Shown piece by piece: positions 46,870 through 60,210 of a stretch of 64,000 bases of DNA. The stretch's first letter is position 1. Every line of letters starts with the position of its first letter. This DNA is from Arcuatula senhousia. Lineage: Eukaryota > Mollusca > Bivalvia > Mytilida > Mytilidae. A program made the position numbers and the translations under genes. The stretch spans positions 61,701,017-61,765,016 of the forward strand of contig OZ020310.1 of the NCBI GenBank assembly GCA_963971305.1, in the 5' to 3' direction. Below the pieces are notes generated by a model that was given only the letters and a program-made list of their open reading frames with translations, was not told the DNA's origin and did no database searches.

Positions 46870-49310
46870 GACAACCTGTCCACCAGACATCGACCCTGAT
46901 AAACGAAATAAGCAAAAGTACCAATTTGGCATCCGAGTGTCAAAGTAACACCAGCCCTTCAAATCTTTATTACCGATAACAAGGTATTTTTAAAACTTGT
47001 TCTACTCAAACTAACGTTAGTCTGCCGAGTAGTATACAGTCATACTATAAACAGTTACGTTTCAAAATTCTTAAATTCAGCATTTTTCACTACGAGCACC
47101 CTTAGTTATTCAATGTAATTTAAAAGTTATTTCCATTTAACTATTTTTTTACAAAATAAAATGATTTTGGAGCAGACAAAGAATTTTGTTTTTCTATAAC
47201 CGGGGACTTTAGATAAGACCCAAACGTCACAATATAACAACACATTTGGGGAAGTAACATACCAATGGATTTTAAATGATAACAAATAGACATTATTACC
47301 TAAAAAGTTTGACAGGACCAAGAATGGGAGATCATTTGTGACCTAATAATACATGATTACCAAATGGTTTGTTTTAACATTTTCATAGCTTTCACAATAA
47401 AGTACATGGGAAATAATTTCTAGGTGATTTTTGCTGTCCCTGTCACGTTTACGTGTACAATCTCTAGTTGATAGAATACTAGGTTTTAATAAAGGTAATA
47501 ACAAAATTACCGAACGTGGAGAATCAATTTCAAATGTCCATAAGACAAGACAAAAGAAGGAAGACTGCAGTGGTCCTGACTTGGCAATCAGTAAGGTGGT
47601 GACAAAATATTATCTCCCCTGTAAATACTTTTGTATGTTTCATTGAGTTGAAAGTCTCATCATTACTTATGACGCACTGAGCTGAAATCACCGACTTATT
47701 CTTTTGATTGATAAAAAGTAGGTCATGTTTATTTTCAAGTTCGGGTACAAGTGAATGGACAAAATATGGTTCTTTTTTCTTAGCAAGGATGATTTACGCA
47801 TAGAATAATAACTTGTGACAAAAAAGAAATTTATTATCTCTAAGGAATAACCGGATCTTTATAAAGGTGATAATCATGTTGATTTTTTGAAATAATTGTA
47901 GTACGACTGGTTCCACACTTTGACAGATGACGACCAATCCTATGCTTTTTTGTAGTTAAAAGTTTAAGGGAATTGGAGAATTATGTTTTTTTTTCACAAG
48001 CAAGTCTTGAACGTAGCTAGGCAAATGGAGGGAGACGATTTAAGTTTTACAAATCGAACAAACCTTACTTTATAGACCCCCCCCCTTCTAAGACATGCAT
48101 TATATTAATAAAAAGTGAAATTTAAAGTTTCACCAGTTAGGGCCTATTTTAATAGCAGCATTTAAGAAAAAATTATGGTAGGAAGTCGAGTAGACCATTA
48201 CTATTTTTGGCTGGATATGAGATGCTATCAATGTTTATTTAGTTTATGAATGAAATTTCTATATTTATAAAGGGGGATTCACAAATAATTTATGAAACTA
48301 GCACAATTTTGAACATATTTTTTTTATCAATACCGCTATACCGACGGGTTCAAACCTTTTTGACCAGAAAGAATGGATTCTTATCTGTTGGATATATTTT
48401 TTTTCAGATTTTTTGGAGCATGATGTCTTTTTTTTGTCACAAAGGAAATTAGACCCCATAATATCACTTAACATGAAAAATGTGCTCTTTTCCCGTTGGA
48501 TGTTTAATAAACCATCGCAAATTGGGTGTTATAATTTAATTTTATATATTTTATATCATATTTTATTTAAAAAAGTACTTTAATATAATTTTTAATGCCA
48601 CTAGTTACTACGTAAACATCCCGAATCAAATTCTATCTTATTTACTGAAGAGCGCATATTCTTTTGTCTCGTTCTGACCACCTTTCTGACTGTTGGTGGT
48701 CAATCAAAGCAAAATAAGAACATTGTCAGATTAGAATCGTTACAAATGCTTTTTTTTACCAGAGGATTACAGTCAAACCTGCCTTAAGGGCACCTGTATA
48801 TAAAAAAATCATGGCCTATAATGGGCACCTCGAAAATATCCATTGTATGAACATTAAAACTAAAATAAACCTTTATTTATAGGGCACCTGCTTATTAAGT
48901 GCATAATTTTGTTGTCGCATGGCTGCCCTTTATATCCAGGTTTGACTGTATATACCTTTCAAGGTATGATGAAATAACTAAGAAATACCCATCCCCGAAG
49001 TCTTTAAATGCGAATTCATTTTCTACTAAAATGTGCAGTAAACAAGAGTTGTCTTGTACATCATTTCACAAATGTAACCATTTTCACACATAAGGATATG
49101 TTTATTGGAATATATCACTTTAATTTTTTGACTGCAAAAAAAACTATTGTTGGTAGGTGTGACATGATCAAAAGAAGAATAATTATTGGACATTTGCAAC
49201 CTTATGTTACATATTTATTGTACTTGTTTCTCCCATTTTTAAAGCAATTAAATAATTTCTAGATAATATTTATATCCCTGATCATACAGAATACAGATCA
49301 ACATAATCTA
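46870..49310. repeat. Segmental duplication 1, copy B
   Basis: Colinear with 40810-42050 but about twice as long because of insertions, including the MITE at 48770-48948 and about 1.3 kb between 47400 and 48710 with no counterpart noticed in copy A. No gene recognised. Confidence 0.65.
48770..48948. mobile_element. 179-bp Tc1/mariner/pogo-type MITE
   Basis: Perfect ends CAGTCAAACCTG and CAGGTTTGACTG with TA on each side (48768-48769, 48949-48950). GGGCACCT words recur inside. Copy A of the duplication retains only the right end (near 41584-41595), so the insertion predates the duplication and copy A lost the left part. Confidence 0.78.
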
Positions 49311-50850
49311 AAGCTTCGAATGTTTTTGATTCAGCTATCTAGGTATCAAACATTTGTTCTCAAGAGTTTCCGGTCTAAATTTTATTCACCAATGCACGTG
49401 TATACCACGGTGACGCCAAATTATTCTGCATATTTGTATTTGTATTCTTTTCTTTTTGCCATTCACAATATTCGGTTACCATTTATCTGATCATTGAATG
49501 TTGAAATCTTATGTTTATTATTTATTATAAATGATCTTATTATGTGATCTCTATAACCATCTGTGTATCCCACGGTGGAATTATATATATATTGATTGTT
49601 TAGATTCATTATACATATTATGAAAGATGATATTCAAAATATTTCATTTTGGCATTTCAAATAACAATGACAATGCAACTGATCAATACATTTATCTATT
49701 TATTAGAAGGCTTATTCAAACAGTAGAACTCTTTAACTGGACATCGTTTTGTTATATTAACACTAATAATATGCTTGTTACAGAGCACATGGGTTTCATA
49801 TTTGTTTATATTTGCTAGCGATCAATTGCAAAATCAATCCTTCAAAACACAGGACATATGTTAAACCTGTTAATCTGAATAAAAATTCGACATTGCGAAC
49901 GAAATGCAATCAATTAAAATTATCCTTTTAATATTGAATATTAATTTTTTTTAAAAATTGAAGTAATTATTTCATGTGTTTACTTGGTCAAATATAAAGG
50001 TGTGAAGACAAAGGAATATATCTCTCTTATTGTCAACATAAAAGCTTGTAATTTGAGCTTCCCTTTAATTTAAACGCCCATGAACGGTATACGGATCTTA
50101 AAACGATTGAATATTTAATCATTCGTAGTGTAAAATTGGCATAAGCAACATACCTTTGCAGCAAATGCAAATGATTTATGATTGATTCACATTTAATATT
50201 TATCAAACAGGATAAATATTTTACTATCTTACTATATGTTTGCAAAAAATGAAACTTATCAAAATGCAATCACTTATGGAACCAATGCTGATTAATTATT
50301 TTTATAACTTTTGACGAGAATAAATTCATTAGAGACCACGTACCTGTGTTATCGTCTTGTTCATATTTGTGGTTTGTAATTTGTAATAAGAAATACTCAA
50401 GTTGTTTTAAGAAATTCACAAGACCAACATTCTGCTCGTACACAAGTAATAGCTAGAAATCGGACACCACAATAATTGGAAACTCGCGTCATCTGCATAT
50501 TTTAGAACGGTTGATTTTATAACTGAGATGTCAATAGATCAAAAAGATCAATAGTAAATAAACCAGTATGAAAACTAAAAAAAAACAGTAAGTTTTGAAC
50601 AATTTCTTCTTAATTTCTATAAATCTAATTTGGTTTATATTCATCAATTGCTCGGTATACAATGAAAGATTGTGATCATTAGTAAAATAAAGTCATGTAC
50701 AAATATTACCATCCTTACCCTTTAATGTAGAACAGCTTTATTCAAGATGTCAGACGCTTTGATTGACCTTTAAACTTACTACATTTAAGATTTCACCGAT
50801 GAGTGCTTTTGAAATATTCTTTATACAAAGACTGTCAAATAAATCCCTAT

Positions 50851-52252
50851 AGAAGTAAGCAAAGGTGTACCAAAAGGGTAATCAGTATCATAAAACCGTA
50901 AGGACAAAGACAAAACCGGCAGACAAAAATCATCACAACAAAACAAACCACATAACAACATAAAATACAAACACACATAACAACAAAACCGCATTCAGCA
51001 ACGCGAACTCAAGTCGAAACGAGAGTGAACTCAGGTGCTCCGGAAGAGTAAGCAGTTCCTGCTTGCTATAGCACACCCGTCACGTTGCCAAAGATCGATT
51101 AAGTGTTGGTCAAATTCGGAAAGGATGACAATACAAAACTCTATGTCAAACCAACATCTGTGCTCATCTGAGAGATAGAAATCCCGTATTTGTATACAAG
51201 CACATGATGTCGTCCGTAAAGTTTCTTGAGTGATGACAACAACCTGGGAGCAGCGTATCCCTGTGTTAACAATTTGCTTGTCAGCCGTTTGGCTCTATCA
51301 AGGAAGTCGTTGTACTCGCCACATGCTCTGGAATAGCGAATCAATTGTGATACGTAAACTCCATATGCTGGAGCGGACGGAATGTTGCTACACAGAAAGG
51401 GAAAGATAACTATTGGAAAGTTGAAGTCATCTCGTTTGTCATAGAGCTTTGTACAAAGCCTTCCTTGTGTGTCAATTTCGAGAAATAGATCCAGATATGA
51501 AGCGGATCTCCTAGAATCTGTAGTGTCCTTTATCTCAAGTTCTTTCGGATATATGAGATGTAAATAGTCACCAAATCGAGGATTGTTTAGTGAAAGGACA
51601 TCATCAATATAACGAAATGTGGGATTGAAGGATAAAGCAAGTTTGCGGTCCTTTTTGTCTAGAAGTGATTGTAAGAAGTCCGCTTCATATGAATGAAGAA
51701 ACAAATCGGCAAGCAATGGTGCACAATTTGTGCCCATTGGGATACCTATTGTTTGCTGAAAAACACGTCCACCAAACTGTACAAATATGTTGTCGATTAG
51801 AAAGTTGAGCATTTCTATTATTTGATCTTCTGTAAATTTGTTTTTCTTGCTAGACACTTGGATGACAAAGTAAGTCTTTTTATAACCGACTACCAAATAC
51901 TTGTACCTGCGTTTTCCGTTCTTTTTGATAAAGCTACGTTTAATCAGCTGTGCCAAACGAGATTTTAGATGTGAATGTGGAATTGAAGTATATAATGTAG
52001 AGAAATCAAACGTTTTAATGCTATTACATGATGAAAATGACTTAGAATGGAGATTTTCCATCAGTTCTTTAGAGTTTTTGAGAATCCACATTTGATTGAC
52101 GCCATTTCTAGAGTAACAACAATCGAAATACTTTTGAATGCTTGATTTTATTGCCGTCAATATTGATGTTAACAAAACTGAAAGAGGCTAAGTTGTACAT
52201 TTGGATGACCAGCATTAAATCGTTGCTTGTATGGAGTTTTAACATTCGATAT
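50851..52252 (-). mobile_element. Naiad-like Penelope element, 5'-truncated, with empty site at 59125
   Basis: A 1.4-kb insertion relative to the paralogous segment. Left host sequence ends at AAATCCCTAT; right host sequence resumes at AACATTCGACC. On the minus strand it starts near KTPYKQRF of the RT, carries the RT ORF and a 3' tail of about 290 bp. AACATTCGA occurs twice at the right edge (52241 and 52253), and 7 bases of the empty site are missing, so the junction is not a simple duplication. Confidence 0.85.
51141..52175 (-). CDS. Penelope-like reverse transcriptase, truncated but uninterrupted
   Basis: A 344-codon open frame beginning at a TTG; upstream in-phase sequence has a TAG and a frameshift, so no native start exists. 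Motifs: MWILKNSKEL at 29-38, motif A FDFSTLYT at 56-63 with D57, GIPMGTNCAPLLADLFL at 144-160, catalytic YIDD at 189-192, SASYLDL at 224-230, KLYDKRDDFNFP at 243-254, then a basic thumb to the stop. The enzyme copies element RNA in the nucleus. The GIY-YIG and RT N-terminus are missing, so mobility in cis is unlikely. The palm residues are intact, which suggests a younger insertion than the other copies. Confidence 0.85.
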   Translation of the reverse strand: MLTSILTAIKSSIQKYFDCCYSRNGVNQMWILKNSKELMENLHSKSFSSCNSIKTFDFSTLYTSIPHSHLKSRLAQLIKRSFIKKNGKRRYKYLVVGYKKTYFVIQVSSKKNKFTEDQIIEMLNFLIDNIFVQFGGRVFQQTIGIPMGTNCAPLLADLFLHSYEADFLQSLLDKKDRKLALSFNPTFRYIDDVLSLNNPRFGDYLHLIYPKELEIKDTTDSRRSASYLDLFLEIDTQGRLCTKLYDKRDDFNFPIVIFPFLCSNIPSAPAYGVYVSQLIRYSRACGEYNDFLDRAKRLTSKLLTQGYAAPRLLSSLKKLYGRHHVLVYKYGISISQMSTDVGLT

Positions 52253-53244
52253 AACATTCGACCACCCTAATCCATATGAAGTCTCTGACAGTAAAATAGA
52301 CAACCATTTAATAAACTGTTAGATTTTCGTATTAATTCTCGTTATTAACATGGATCACTTCGTGGATTCTTACATTAGCTATTCTGATGTCTGCAGCATA
52401 CATGTAAATGTTTGATTTCCCTTCCGTATGAATAATCCATTAGCAGAATCGTGGCCAAACACGTAAAATAAGAAAATCGATAACCTACAAAAAGTATAGA
52501 AGCTCTGAAAACTGATACTTGTGTTATAATCACTAAAGACGCGTTGAATTAAACAATAAAAAAATCAATAAGATTGATTAATAATCTTATATCAATTTGT
52601 TCAACTGGTGAACGAAAGAAGCAAAGAGGCACCAATTTGGCATTCGAATGTCACTGGCAGAAGAGCCAATGACAAAACCAATAACCATGATCGAGATCAG
52701 CACGAAGAAATACAAAACAAAGAAACACAAAAAGCAACTAAACAGCAGTCAGCAACTCAAACCCGTCGTAACGATAGTGAACTCCGGTGCTACGGAAGAG
52801 AATGTAACAGTTCCTGCTTGATATAGCACATCAGTCGCGCTGCTATTGGTCAATTTAGCTTGTCAATTATGATGAAGGGCGAACCATTATAAAGGGGCGT
52901 TTTAAAATATTTAAGTGAAGAAACACACGCCTTGCACAGGTAAAATTTAGACATACGTCTGACGTACGTTTGTGAAAACGTGCGTCTGACGTAGTGTATA
53001 AAAGTATGGTTAACATATGTTTCTAACCGCCGCATGGTAAATGTACGCCAAATAATTGTCAAAACATATGTCAGATGTACATTCTTTAAACGTGCGTCAA
53101 ACATACGTTTACCATACGTCAGAGTTATAGTTTCCTAAACTGTAAGAAATTAGTGGGTTATTTATTTAGTGTGTTTTATTATGAAATAAAAATATTGTCA
53201 AGATAACTTTTTAACGTGCGTCAAACGTACGCGGATAGAAACAC

Positions 53245-53650
53245 CATTTTGTTTTAAGTTTTGCTTGAAAGTCTATTTCAAGATGAAGATCTAAATATGA
53301 AGCAGACACACTAGAATTTGAAGCGTCCTTTATGTCACAAAAAAGTTGGTAAAAATATTTTTTTTATTAAAATCTTGTTGAAAAGTACAGGAAACGTTGC
53401 ACTGGTTGCATGACTGTGAACAATATTGGCAAAAAAAATTACAGCATTGACACTTACCGAAAGATCCTTTTAAAGTTCGTTATTAGAAATGCAAAGCGAA
53501 TTCCGGTTTACATTTACTCATCAAAGAGTATATATTTTTGCGAGATAAGTTATGTTTTCTTGCTTAAACGACATTAAAATCAAATGTCAATTTGCATCAA
53601 TGGAATTGTTTATAAATCGAAACTGTTTTATATAGATCATAGATAAGTAG
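53245..53650. repeat. Composite block shared with 62390-62785
   Basis: The left 95 bp encode, on the minus strand, a Penelope-like RT scrap (SASYLDLHLEIDFQ). The rest is noncoding sequence with TTTTCTTGCTTAAAC and ATAAATCGAAACTGTTT. Both parts recur together at 62390-62785, so they moved as one unit. It interrupts the right end of a MITE in duplication 2 copy A. Confidence 0.7.
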
Positions 53651-55579
53651 TGGATTTATTGATCTTGTTTGTTTCTGTTCATAAGGACAGTTCGAAATTT
53701 AATGAAGACAATCTTAGTATATGCAAAGCTTATTATCAGGTCAAATTGAGTATAGTAGGACCTAGATAAGGACAATCCGCACATCAATTTTGTTGAAGAT
53801 AGCACAGTTATGTCGAAACAGTTTTTTGCGTTCAAATTGTATATCGAGTAAGGACAACTGACATGTTGGTGAACACTTTTTATAATAATTAAAATCCCAC
53901 GATGTATGAGGCCAAGTGCAAGGGCGTTAGTGATTTTAACCTAAATAACTTTGCCAAAACAAAAAACAGAAAGAGCAGAAATTATAAATAATGGACTCAA
54001 TCATAAGAATGATAATAAAAATAGATAAAACATAAATTTATCTAGGTCCTCCTACAGTCTATTTTTTAAACTTTATATATAGTCTTTGATGTACACATAC
54101 TGTAAAATTGATATGAATGTAAGCCATTTTGAGGTAGAGGTGAAATTGATAGAATCAAATAACTTTTCTAAATTCTATCGATCGTTGAAACAGTATTTAG
54201 TCACGTAAAAGCAGGGACATTGAAGACCCCATTTACAAAATACGTGTTGCATTAAATTTAAGCAAAGAAAGTAACTTCTTTTACATCTCAGGCAAATTAA
54301 AGAAGATGAGAAGGGTATAATTTTTTTGTCTAGTTTTGAAATTTAACCGGCTTTTCATTCCTAATAAGCAATTGTATTTCGATTAAAAGCAAGTTCGGTA
54401 TTGGTAAGCATGCAATAAATTCAACGTGTAAATGTTATATGTTTACATGTCGACCATTATATTTAAAAGATATAAAAAAAAAGCTTTCATGTGCTACAAA
54501 ACAGGCTTACAAGATACCAAAATGTTCATTTAACATGAATTTACACACAATAAGAGCTGACAACAGTACCTGATAAAATACTTTTTTTTTATTTTACTTA
54601 AGCAAGGAACGGAAGGGGTACGTGACTATTTAATTGTATCTAAAGATTGTTTTGTTAACCACACGGCAGAACCACATTATTATGAACTTTACCCATAGCC
54701 TCGAAGGTCATATATAATTCAAAATCAACGCCCAATCAATCAATATTCTTTTGACTGACGATACGCTTTGTGTAAAATGTTTTAAAGTTAGTGAAATTTG
54801 ACACTTCTAAAATTGTTAAAACGTTCAATTGACCTATTTAAAAAATATATCAGACATTAGTCGTCAGACTTATTTTAACAGATTATCATTAAATTAATAT
54901 ACACTTATTTGTCCAGTGTCATTGATTTAAAACAACAGGATATTCTATGTTTTGTTATGATTGTTTAATTGAATATGTGCTAAAATCAAACTAAAAGCAA
55001 ATGTATATTTGGACTTTCAATAAACCATGCAGATCAGGATAATCTATTAAAACTGGAAAGTTTTATGACTCTTAACTAGTCCTATAGTTTAAACATTTGA
55101 TTATTAAATGAGGAGCATTTTCCTTTTCAGATTACAGCTGAACAAATTCTACATTTTTTTTTGGGAGGGGGGATGTAATGAATATCGAGTGTTGTGCATT
55201 TAATACTTATATTTTATTTAATAAATTGTTTAATAATAGAATAAATAAAGTAATTGTTGATATTTGATCACAAAAAAATCCGAGTGAAATAGTTAATTGG
55301 GCTAAAAGAGATAGTCTAATAGTCATTCACTTCATTTGTCAATGAGTAAAGAATAGTTTAGTCAGAGCTACACGTTTTAGTTCTTGACATGTTGTTCTAA
55401 TGTATATCAGCAAAATAGTTTCTCACATTTCTGAATAAAGTTTTAAAAGTTTTTTTATAGCTTATATAATATAACGATCGCTTATGTCCCATAGCCCTGT
55501 AAACAGAATTCTGCTTTGTTTTAGCTAGTGATATAAACGGAAATCTTATCGGTGACTCTATCTTTGGAGAAATGTACCT
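53651..55579. other. No gene; one arm of a distant perfect inverted repeat
   Basis: 54490-54519 is the exact reverse complement of 56594-56623 (30 bp). Otherwise AT-rich DNA with no recognised feature. Confidence 0.5.
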
Positions 55580-56030
55580 CGTTTTGTTATATTAAAACTA
55601 ATACTATGCTTGTTACAGGACACATGGTTTTTATATTTGTTTATATTTGCTAGGGATCAATTGCAAAATCAATCTTTCAAAACACAAGACACATTTTAAA
55701 CCTGTAAATCTGAATACAAATTCGACATTACGAACCAAGTGCAAAAAAAAATAAAATTATCCTTTTAATATCGAATATCAAACTTTTTTTCTCAAAATTT
55801 TAGTTAATATTTCATGTGTTCACTTGGTCAAATATTAAAGTGTGACGACAAAGCAATTAATCTCTCTTATTGTCAACATAATAGTTTGTAATTTGAGCTT
55901 CCCTTTTAATATAAACGCCCATGCCCAGTATACGGATCTTAAAGCGATTGAATATTTAATCATTCGCAGTGTAAAATTCGCATGAGCAACATACCTTTGC
56001 AGCAAATGCAAATGATTTATAATTGATTCA

Positions 56031-58479
56031 GTTCAAAGAAAGAATATCAACGGTTTAAAACGGTTTTGAATAATTCTAATAATTTCAATAGAAAATAAAA
56101 AGATGTGGAATCAGTGTACGCAGCTCACATAACAAGCGATAATTTAGAAAATAATACAAAGTGAACAACCACCAGCAGCCTTCAACGAGGCCATTAGGTG
56201 CTGCTCGCCATTCTGCAGATGGACCATGTTCTAAATAAAACGCATACAATCAAATCCAAAAGAAATAACTGCTTTTCAAGCTAACTTGCCTTGCTTGATA
56301 TGTGTGCAACCATTTGTATGTACAATTAATACCGACTTAAAAACTGCTACCCATAACGCTGCCGGCCGACCTTTACCCCCAAAACAAACTCAAGAGCTGC
56401 TTTTATGACGTATGAATCAATAACCCGAACCAGCTACATCGATATGTGAAAATTACAAGCACACCATTAACTTCTAGTACAACGCAAAACCATTCTTCCA
56501 CTTTTATCAATAAACACTATAAGGAAATGCCTGGTTCATCATAAAAAAATATACAAGGGCCACAACTACATTTACCAACTATATAACAACACTTGGTATC
56601 TTGTAAGCCTGTTTTGTAGCACAACTAGTCAAAGAGCTTAAGTCACTTGTCTGACACTTAAACATAATCTAGCTGATTGGAATACTCGAGATTACAAAAC
56701 TTTACAATATTCAAGTTTCATAAGTATTTACAATTAGATCAAAACTGAGAAAAATATTTGCATCGAATCAATATGTGAAACACTTATCCACAGATTCCTT
56801 GACAAGCAGTTTACAGTCCCAGACCAACCGTCAGTTGCCACACGCATGACCTTTTGCCAGTAATTTTTTGGTTAAACATTTATGCAAAGTTCTAATTGAC
56901 AGTAGTTTGGATATTATATTTCTGTACATATTATTGTTATAGATTGTATTTGGTTACAGATTATTTGTATAAATATTAAATTAAAACATATGGTTATTTA
57001 AATTATTTTAATATACCCTATAACAGGTATTTTTTGTGAGTGAATTTTTCCAGATTGGCGTACAAATTCTGTTATTTTTGGAAATTCTATTTGAATTTTG
57101 CAGTTATTAATTTTTATTGACAGATTAAGAATACTACATACTATTTGTGCAATTTCAAATTTTGAAGTTGGGGATAACCACAAAATAGGGAGATATTAGA
57201 TTACCATGAAAAATGCCAGTTGAACGATATCTGAAACTAAATACATGGTTTGGTTCACTAGTTCATATTTCTAAGTTTTAAAAGGCGTCTTCATACAAGA
57301 GAAAAAAAAAACCTCCAAATTAAATGTGCGTTTTTTATGGATTAATTTTTAAAGTGTACTCATTGTGAGTTTTAATGCTTTTAGAAAAAAACCAGAAACA
57401 AAATCAAAATTTAAAACAGAAAATTTACAAGACTATTAGATAGTTAAGAATAAAAACGCTTTCTTTATGGCAATAATTAATAAATCCGAAACGTGTTCAT
57501 TTAAGAAACATGATATCTATAGAAATTCTAATATTATGAATAATGAACAAGAACCGACTTTATAGTCCCATAGGTCAAAACTGAAAAAAAGAGGGTAAGA
57601 GAGGTAACTAATTCATTTTTCAAAAATGTTTCTGTGCTAAGGCTTTGTAACAACCCATTTTGCAATAAACTCCCCGTTTGCAAAACGGGTTGTTACAAGG
57701 CATTATACAAAATGTCAAATTATTTGCCTTTTATGTAGAAAATTAACAGGTGAATGCATCATTTGTTATTCAGTTTATTTAATATCTGTTTGTTTGTCTT
57801 CAAGCATGAGTTTTAAGCATGATGTTAGGTTAAAGATAGACCAAACAAATCTAACAGGTTGTTTGGCCTTTATCATGGCAATGTACACATTTGTTATATA
57901 TATCATAAAACATTTCCAACGTAAATCGGATCTGAGCTTTTCTTTCTTGACAATATGGAATAGAACTTTTCATTATTGAAAGTTGATAAATATAACGCTT
58001 CATCATTTCTATTTTGATTTTAAGTTTGAATGTAACACGTCGACCTCTTGTTCATTTCCTTTATCTTCATTTAAAGTAATGAGTGTCGCTTTTTATAAGA
58101 TAAGTAAAAAAATATGATAAAGAAATGCCTTTTGAAAATGCGAGGATTTAGATATTCACATTGCATTTGCCATAAATATATGATATTGAACAAATTACAG
58201 TCACCATAAAATTTGTCATGCTCTTTCTAATTGTTATTCTTTAATGACATTTGGGGTACTAAAATTGATCATTCGATCAATGTTTATTGATGTAAAAAAA
58301 ATATTTAGTAGGGTTCAATGGAAGGAAATTGTATAGATTGTCTGATTTTGTACCGTTCTTGTTGGTGTTTACTGGTTTTGTCTCTGCCCTTTCGGACTTT
58401 TGACATTCAGATACCCCGATGGTACCTCTGATTCTTACACCTATCAATATTTTCAATATTTTGCTTTATCTTTTTTTAT
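56031..58479. other. Insertion specific to duplication 2 copy B
   Basis: Contains the dispersed repeat at 56100-56235, the second arm of the 30-bp inverted repeat (56594-56623), a block related to 45330-45475 (57525-57643), the hairpin at 57645-57698 and a plus-strand Penelope-like tail at 58340-58440. It is therefore a mosaic. No ORF of a transposase or RT was recognised. Confidence 0.6.
57645..57698. repeat. 21-bp hairpin
   Basis: TTGTAACAACCCATTTTGCA faces TGCAAAACGGGTTGTTACAA with one mismatch and a 12-nt loop. The related block at 45475 has no hairpin, so it was inserted or lost. Confidence 0.7.
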
Positions 58480-59824
58480 CAAACAGGATTAATATTTTAC
58501 TATCTTGTTATATGTTTGCAAAAATGAAAGTTTTCAAAATGCAATCACTTATGGAACCAATGCTGATTAATTATTTTTATAACTTTTGACGAAAATAAAT
58601 TTATTAAAGCACGCGGACCTGTGTTATCGTCTTGTTCATATTTGTGGTTTGCAATTTGTAATAAGAAATACTCAAGTTGTTTTAAGAAATTCACAAGACC
58701 AAAATTCTTCTCGTACACAAGTAATAGCTAGAAATCGGACACCACAATAATTGGAAACTCGCGTCATCTGCATAGTTTAGAACGGTTGATTTCATAACTG
58801 AGATGTCAAAAGATCAATAAGATCAATAGTTCATAAACCAGTATGAAAATTAAAACAAAAATTAGTTTTGAACAATTTCTTCTTAATTTCTATAAATCTA
58901 ATTTGGTTTATATTCATCAATTGCTCGGTATACAATGATAGTTTATGAACATTAGTAAAATGAAGTCGTGTACAAATATTACCATCCTTACCTTTTAATG
59001 TAGAACAGCTTTATTCAAGATGTCAGACGCTTTGATTGACCTTTAAACTACTACATTTAAAATTTCACCGGTGAGTGCTTTTGAAATATTCTTTATACAA
59101 AGACTGTAAAATATATCCTTATTGATTTGAACATTCGACCGCCCCAATCCATATGATGTCTCTGACAGTAAAATAGAGAACCATTCAATATACTGTTAGA
59201 TTTTCGTATTAATTCTCGTTATTAACATGGACCAATTCGCGGATTCTTATATTAGCGGTTCTGATGTCTGCAGCATACATGTAAATTTTTAAATTTCCCT
59301 TCCGTATGAGTAATCCATTTGCAGAATCTTGGCCAAACACGAAAACTAAGAAAATCGATAACCTACAAAAAGTATAGAAGCTTTGAAAAGTTATATTTGT
59401 GTTATAATTACTGAAGACGCGTTGAAGAATTAAACAATAAAAAAATCAATAAAATTGATCAATAATCGTATATCAATGTGTTTAACTAGTGAACGAAAGA
59501 AGCAAATAGGCACCAATTTGGCATTCGAATGTCACAAGGCAGAAGGGGAAACGGCAACACCAATAAACATGATCGAGAACAGCACGAAGAAATACTAAAC
59601 AAAGAAAAACAAAATCAACTGAACAGCAGTCAGCAACTTAAACTCGTCGTAGCAATAGTGAACTCCGGTGCTACGGAAGAGTATGGAACAGTTCCTGCTT
59701 GATATAGCTGATATAGCACACCAGTCGCGCTGCTGTTGGTCAATTCAGCTTGTTAAATATGATGAAGGGCGAACCATTATAAACGGGCGTTTTAAGATAT
59801 TTAAGTCAAGAAACACACGATTTA

Positions 59825-60210
59825 CACATGCAAAATTTAAACACACGTCTGACGCACGTTTGTAAAAAATAGCGTCTGACGTAATGTATAAAAGTTTGTT
59901 TAGCATATGTTTCTAACCGCGGTGTGGTAAATGTACCTCAAATAGTTGTCCAAACATATGTCAGACGTACATTCTTTAAACGTGCGTCAAACATACGTTT
60001 ACCATACGTCAGAGTTATAATTTCCGAAAATGTATGAAATTAGTGAGTTACTTATTTAGTGTGTTTCATTATGAAATAAAAATATTGCCAAGTTAACTTT
60101 TTAACGTGCGTCAAACGAACGCGGTTAAAACACCAATTTAATATGCTTCAGATGACATGCATTTAATATACGTCAGACGCACGTTAAACGCGGTCCACAT
60201 TTTGCCTGTG
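59825..60210. mobile_element. 386-bp MITE rich in ACGT/CGTC words
   Basis: The ends CACATGCAAAAT and a TTTGCCTGTG counterpart form imperfect TIRs with TA on both sides. The interior repeats ACGTCTGACG, GTGCGTCAAAC and CATACGTTTACC. Copy A holds only its left part (from about 52934), cut by the block at 53245. Confidence 0.65.

Larger units (their letters stand above)
49746..53249. repeat. Segmental duplication 2, copy A
   Basis: Colinear with 55580-60135 on the same strand, starting at CGTTTTGTTATATTA. About 2.1 kb of shared sequence is split here by a Naiad-like insertion (50851-52252). A partial MITE and a Penelope-like tail (52605-52870) are part of the duplicated block. Confidence 0.85.
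55580..60135. repeat. Segmental duplication 2, copy B
   Basis: Shares 55580-56030, 58480-59125 and 59132-60135 with copy A. It lacks the Naiad-like insertion and instead carries 2.45 kb at 56031-58479. A Penelope-like tail is at 59495-59765. Confidence 0.85.
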
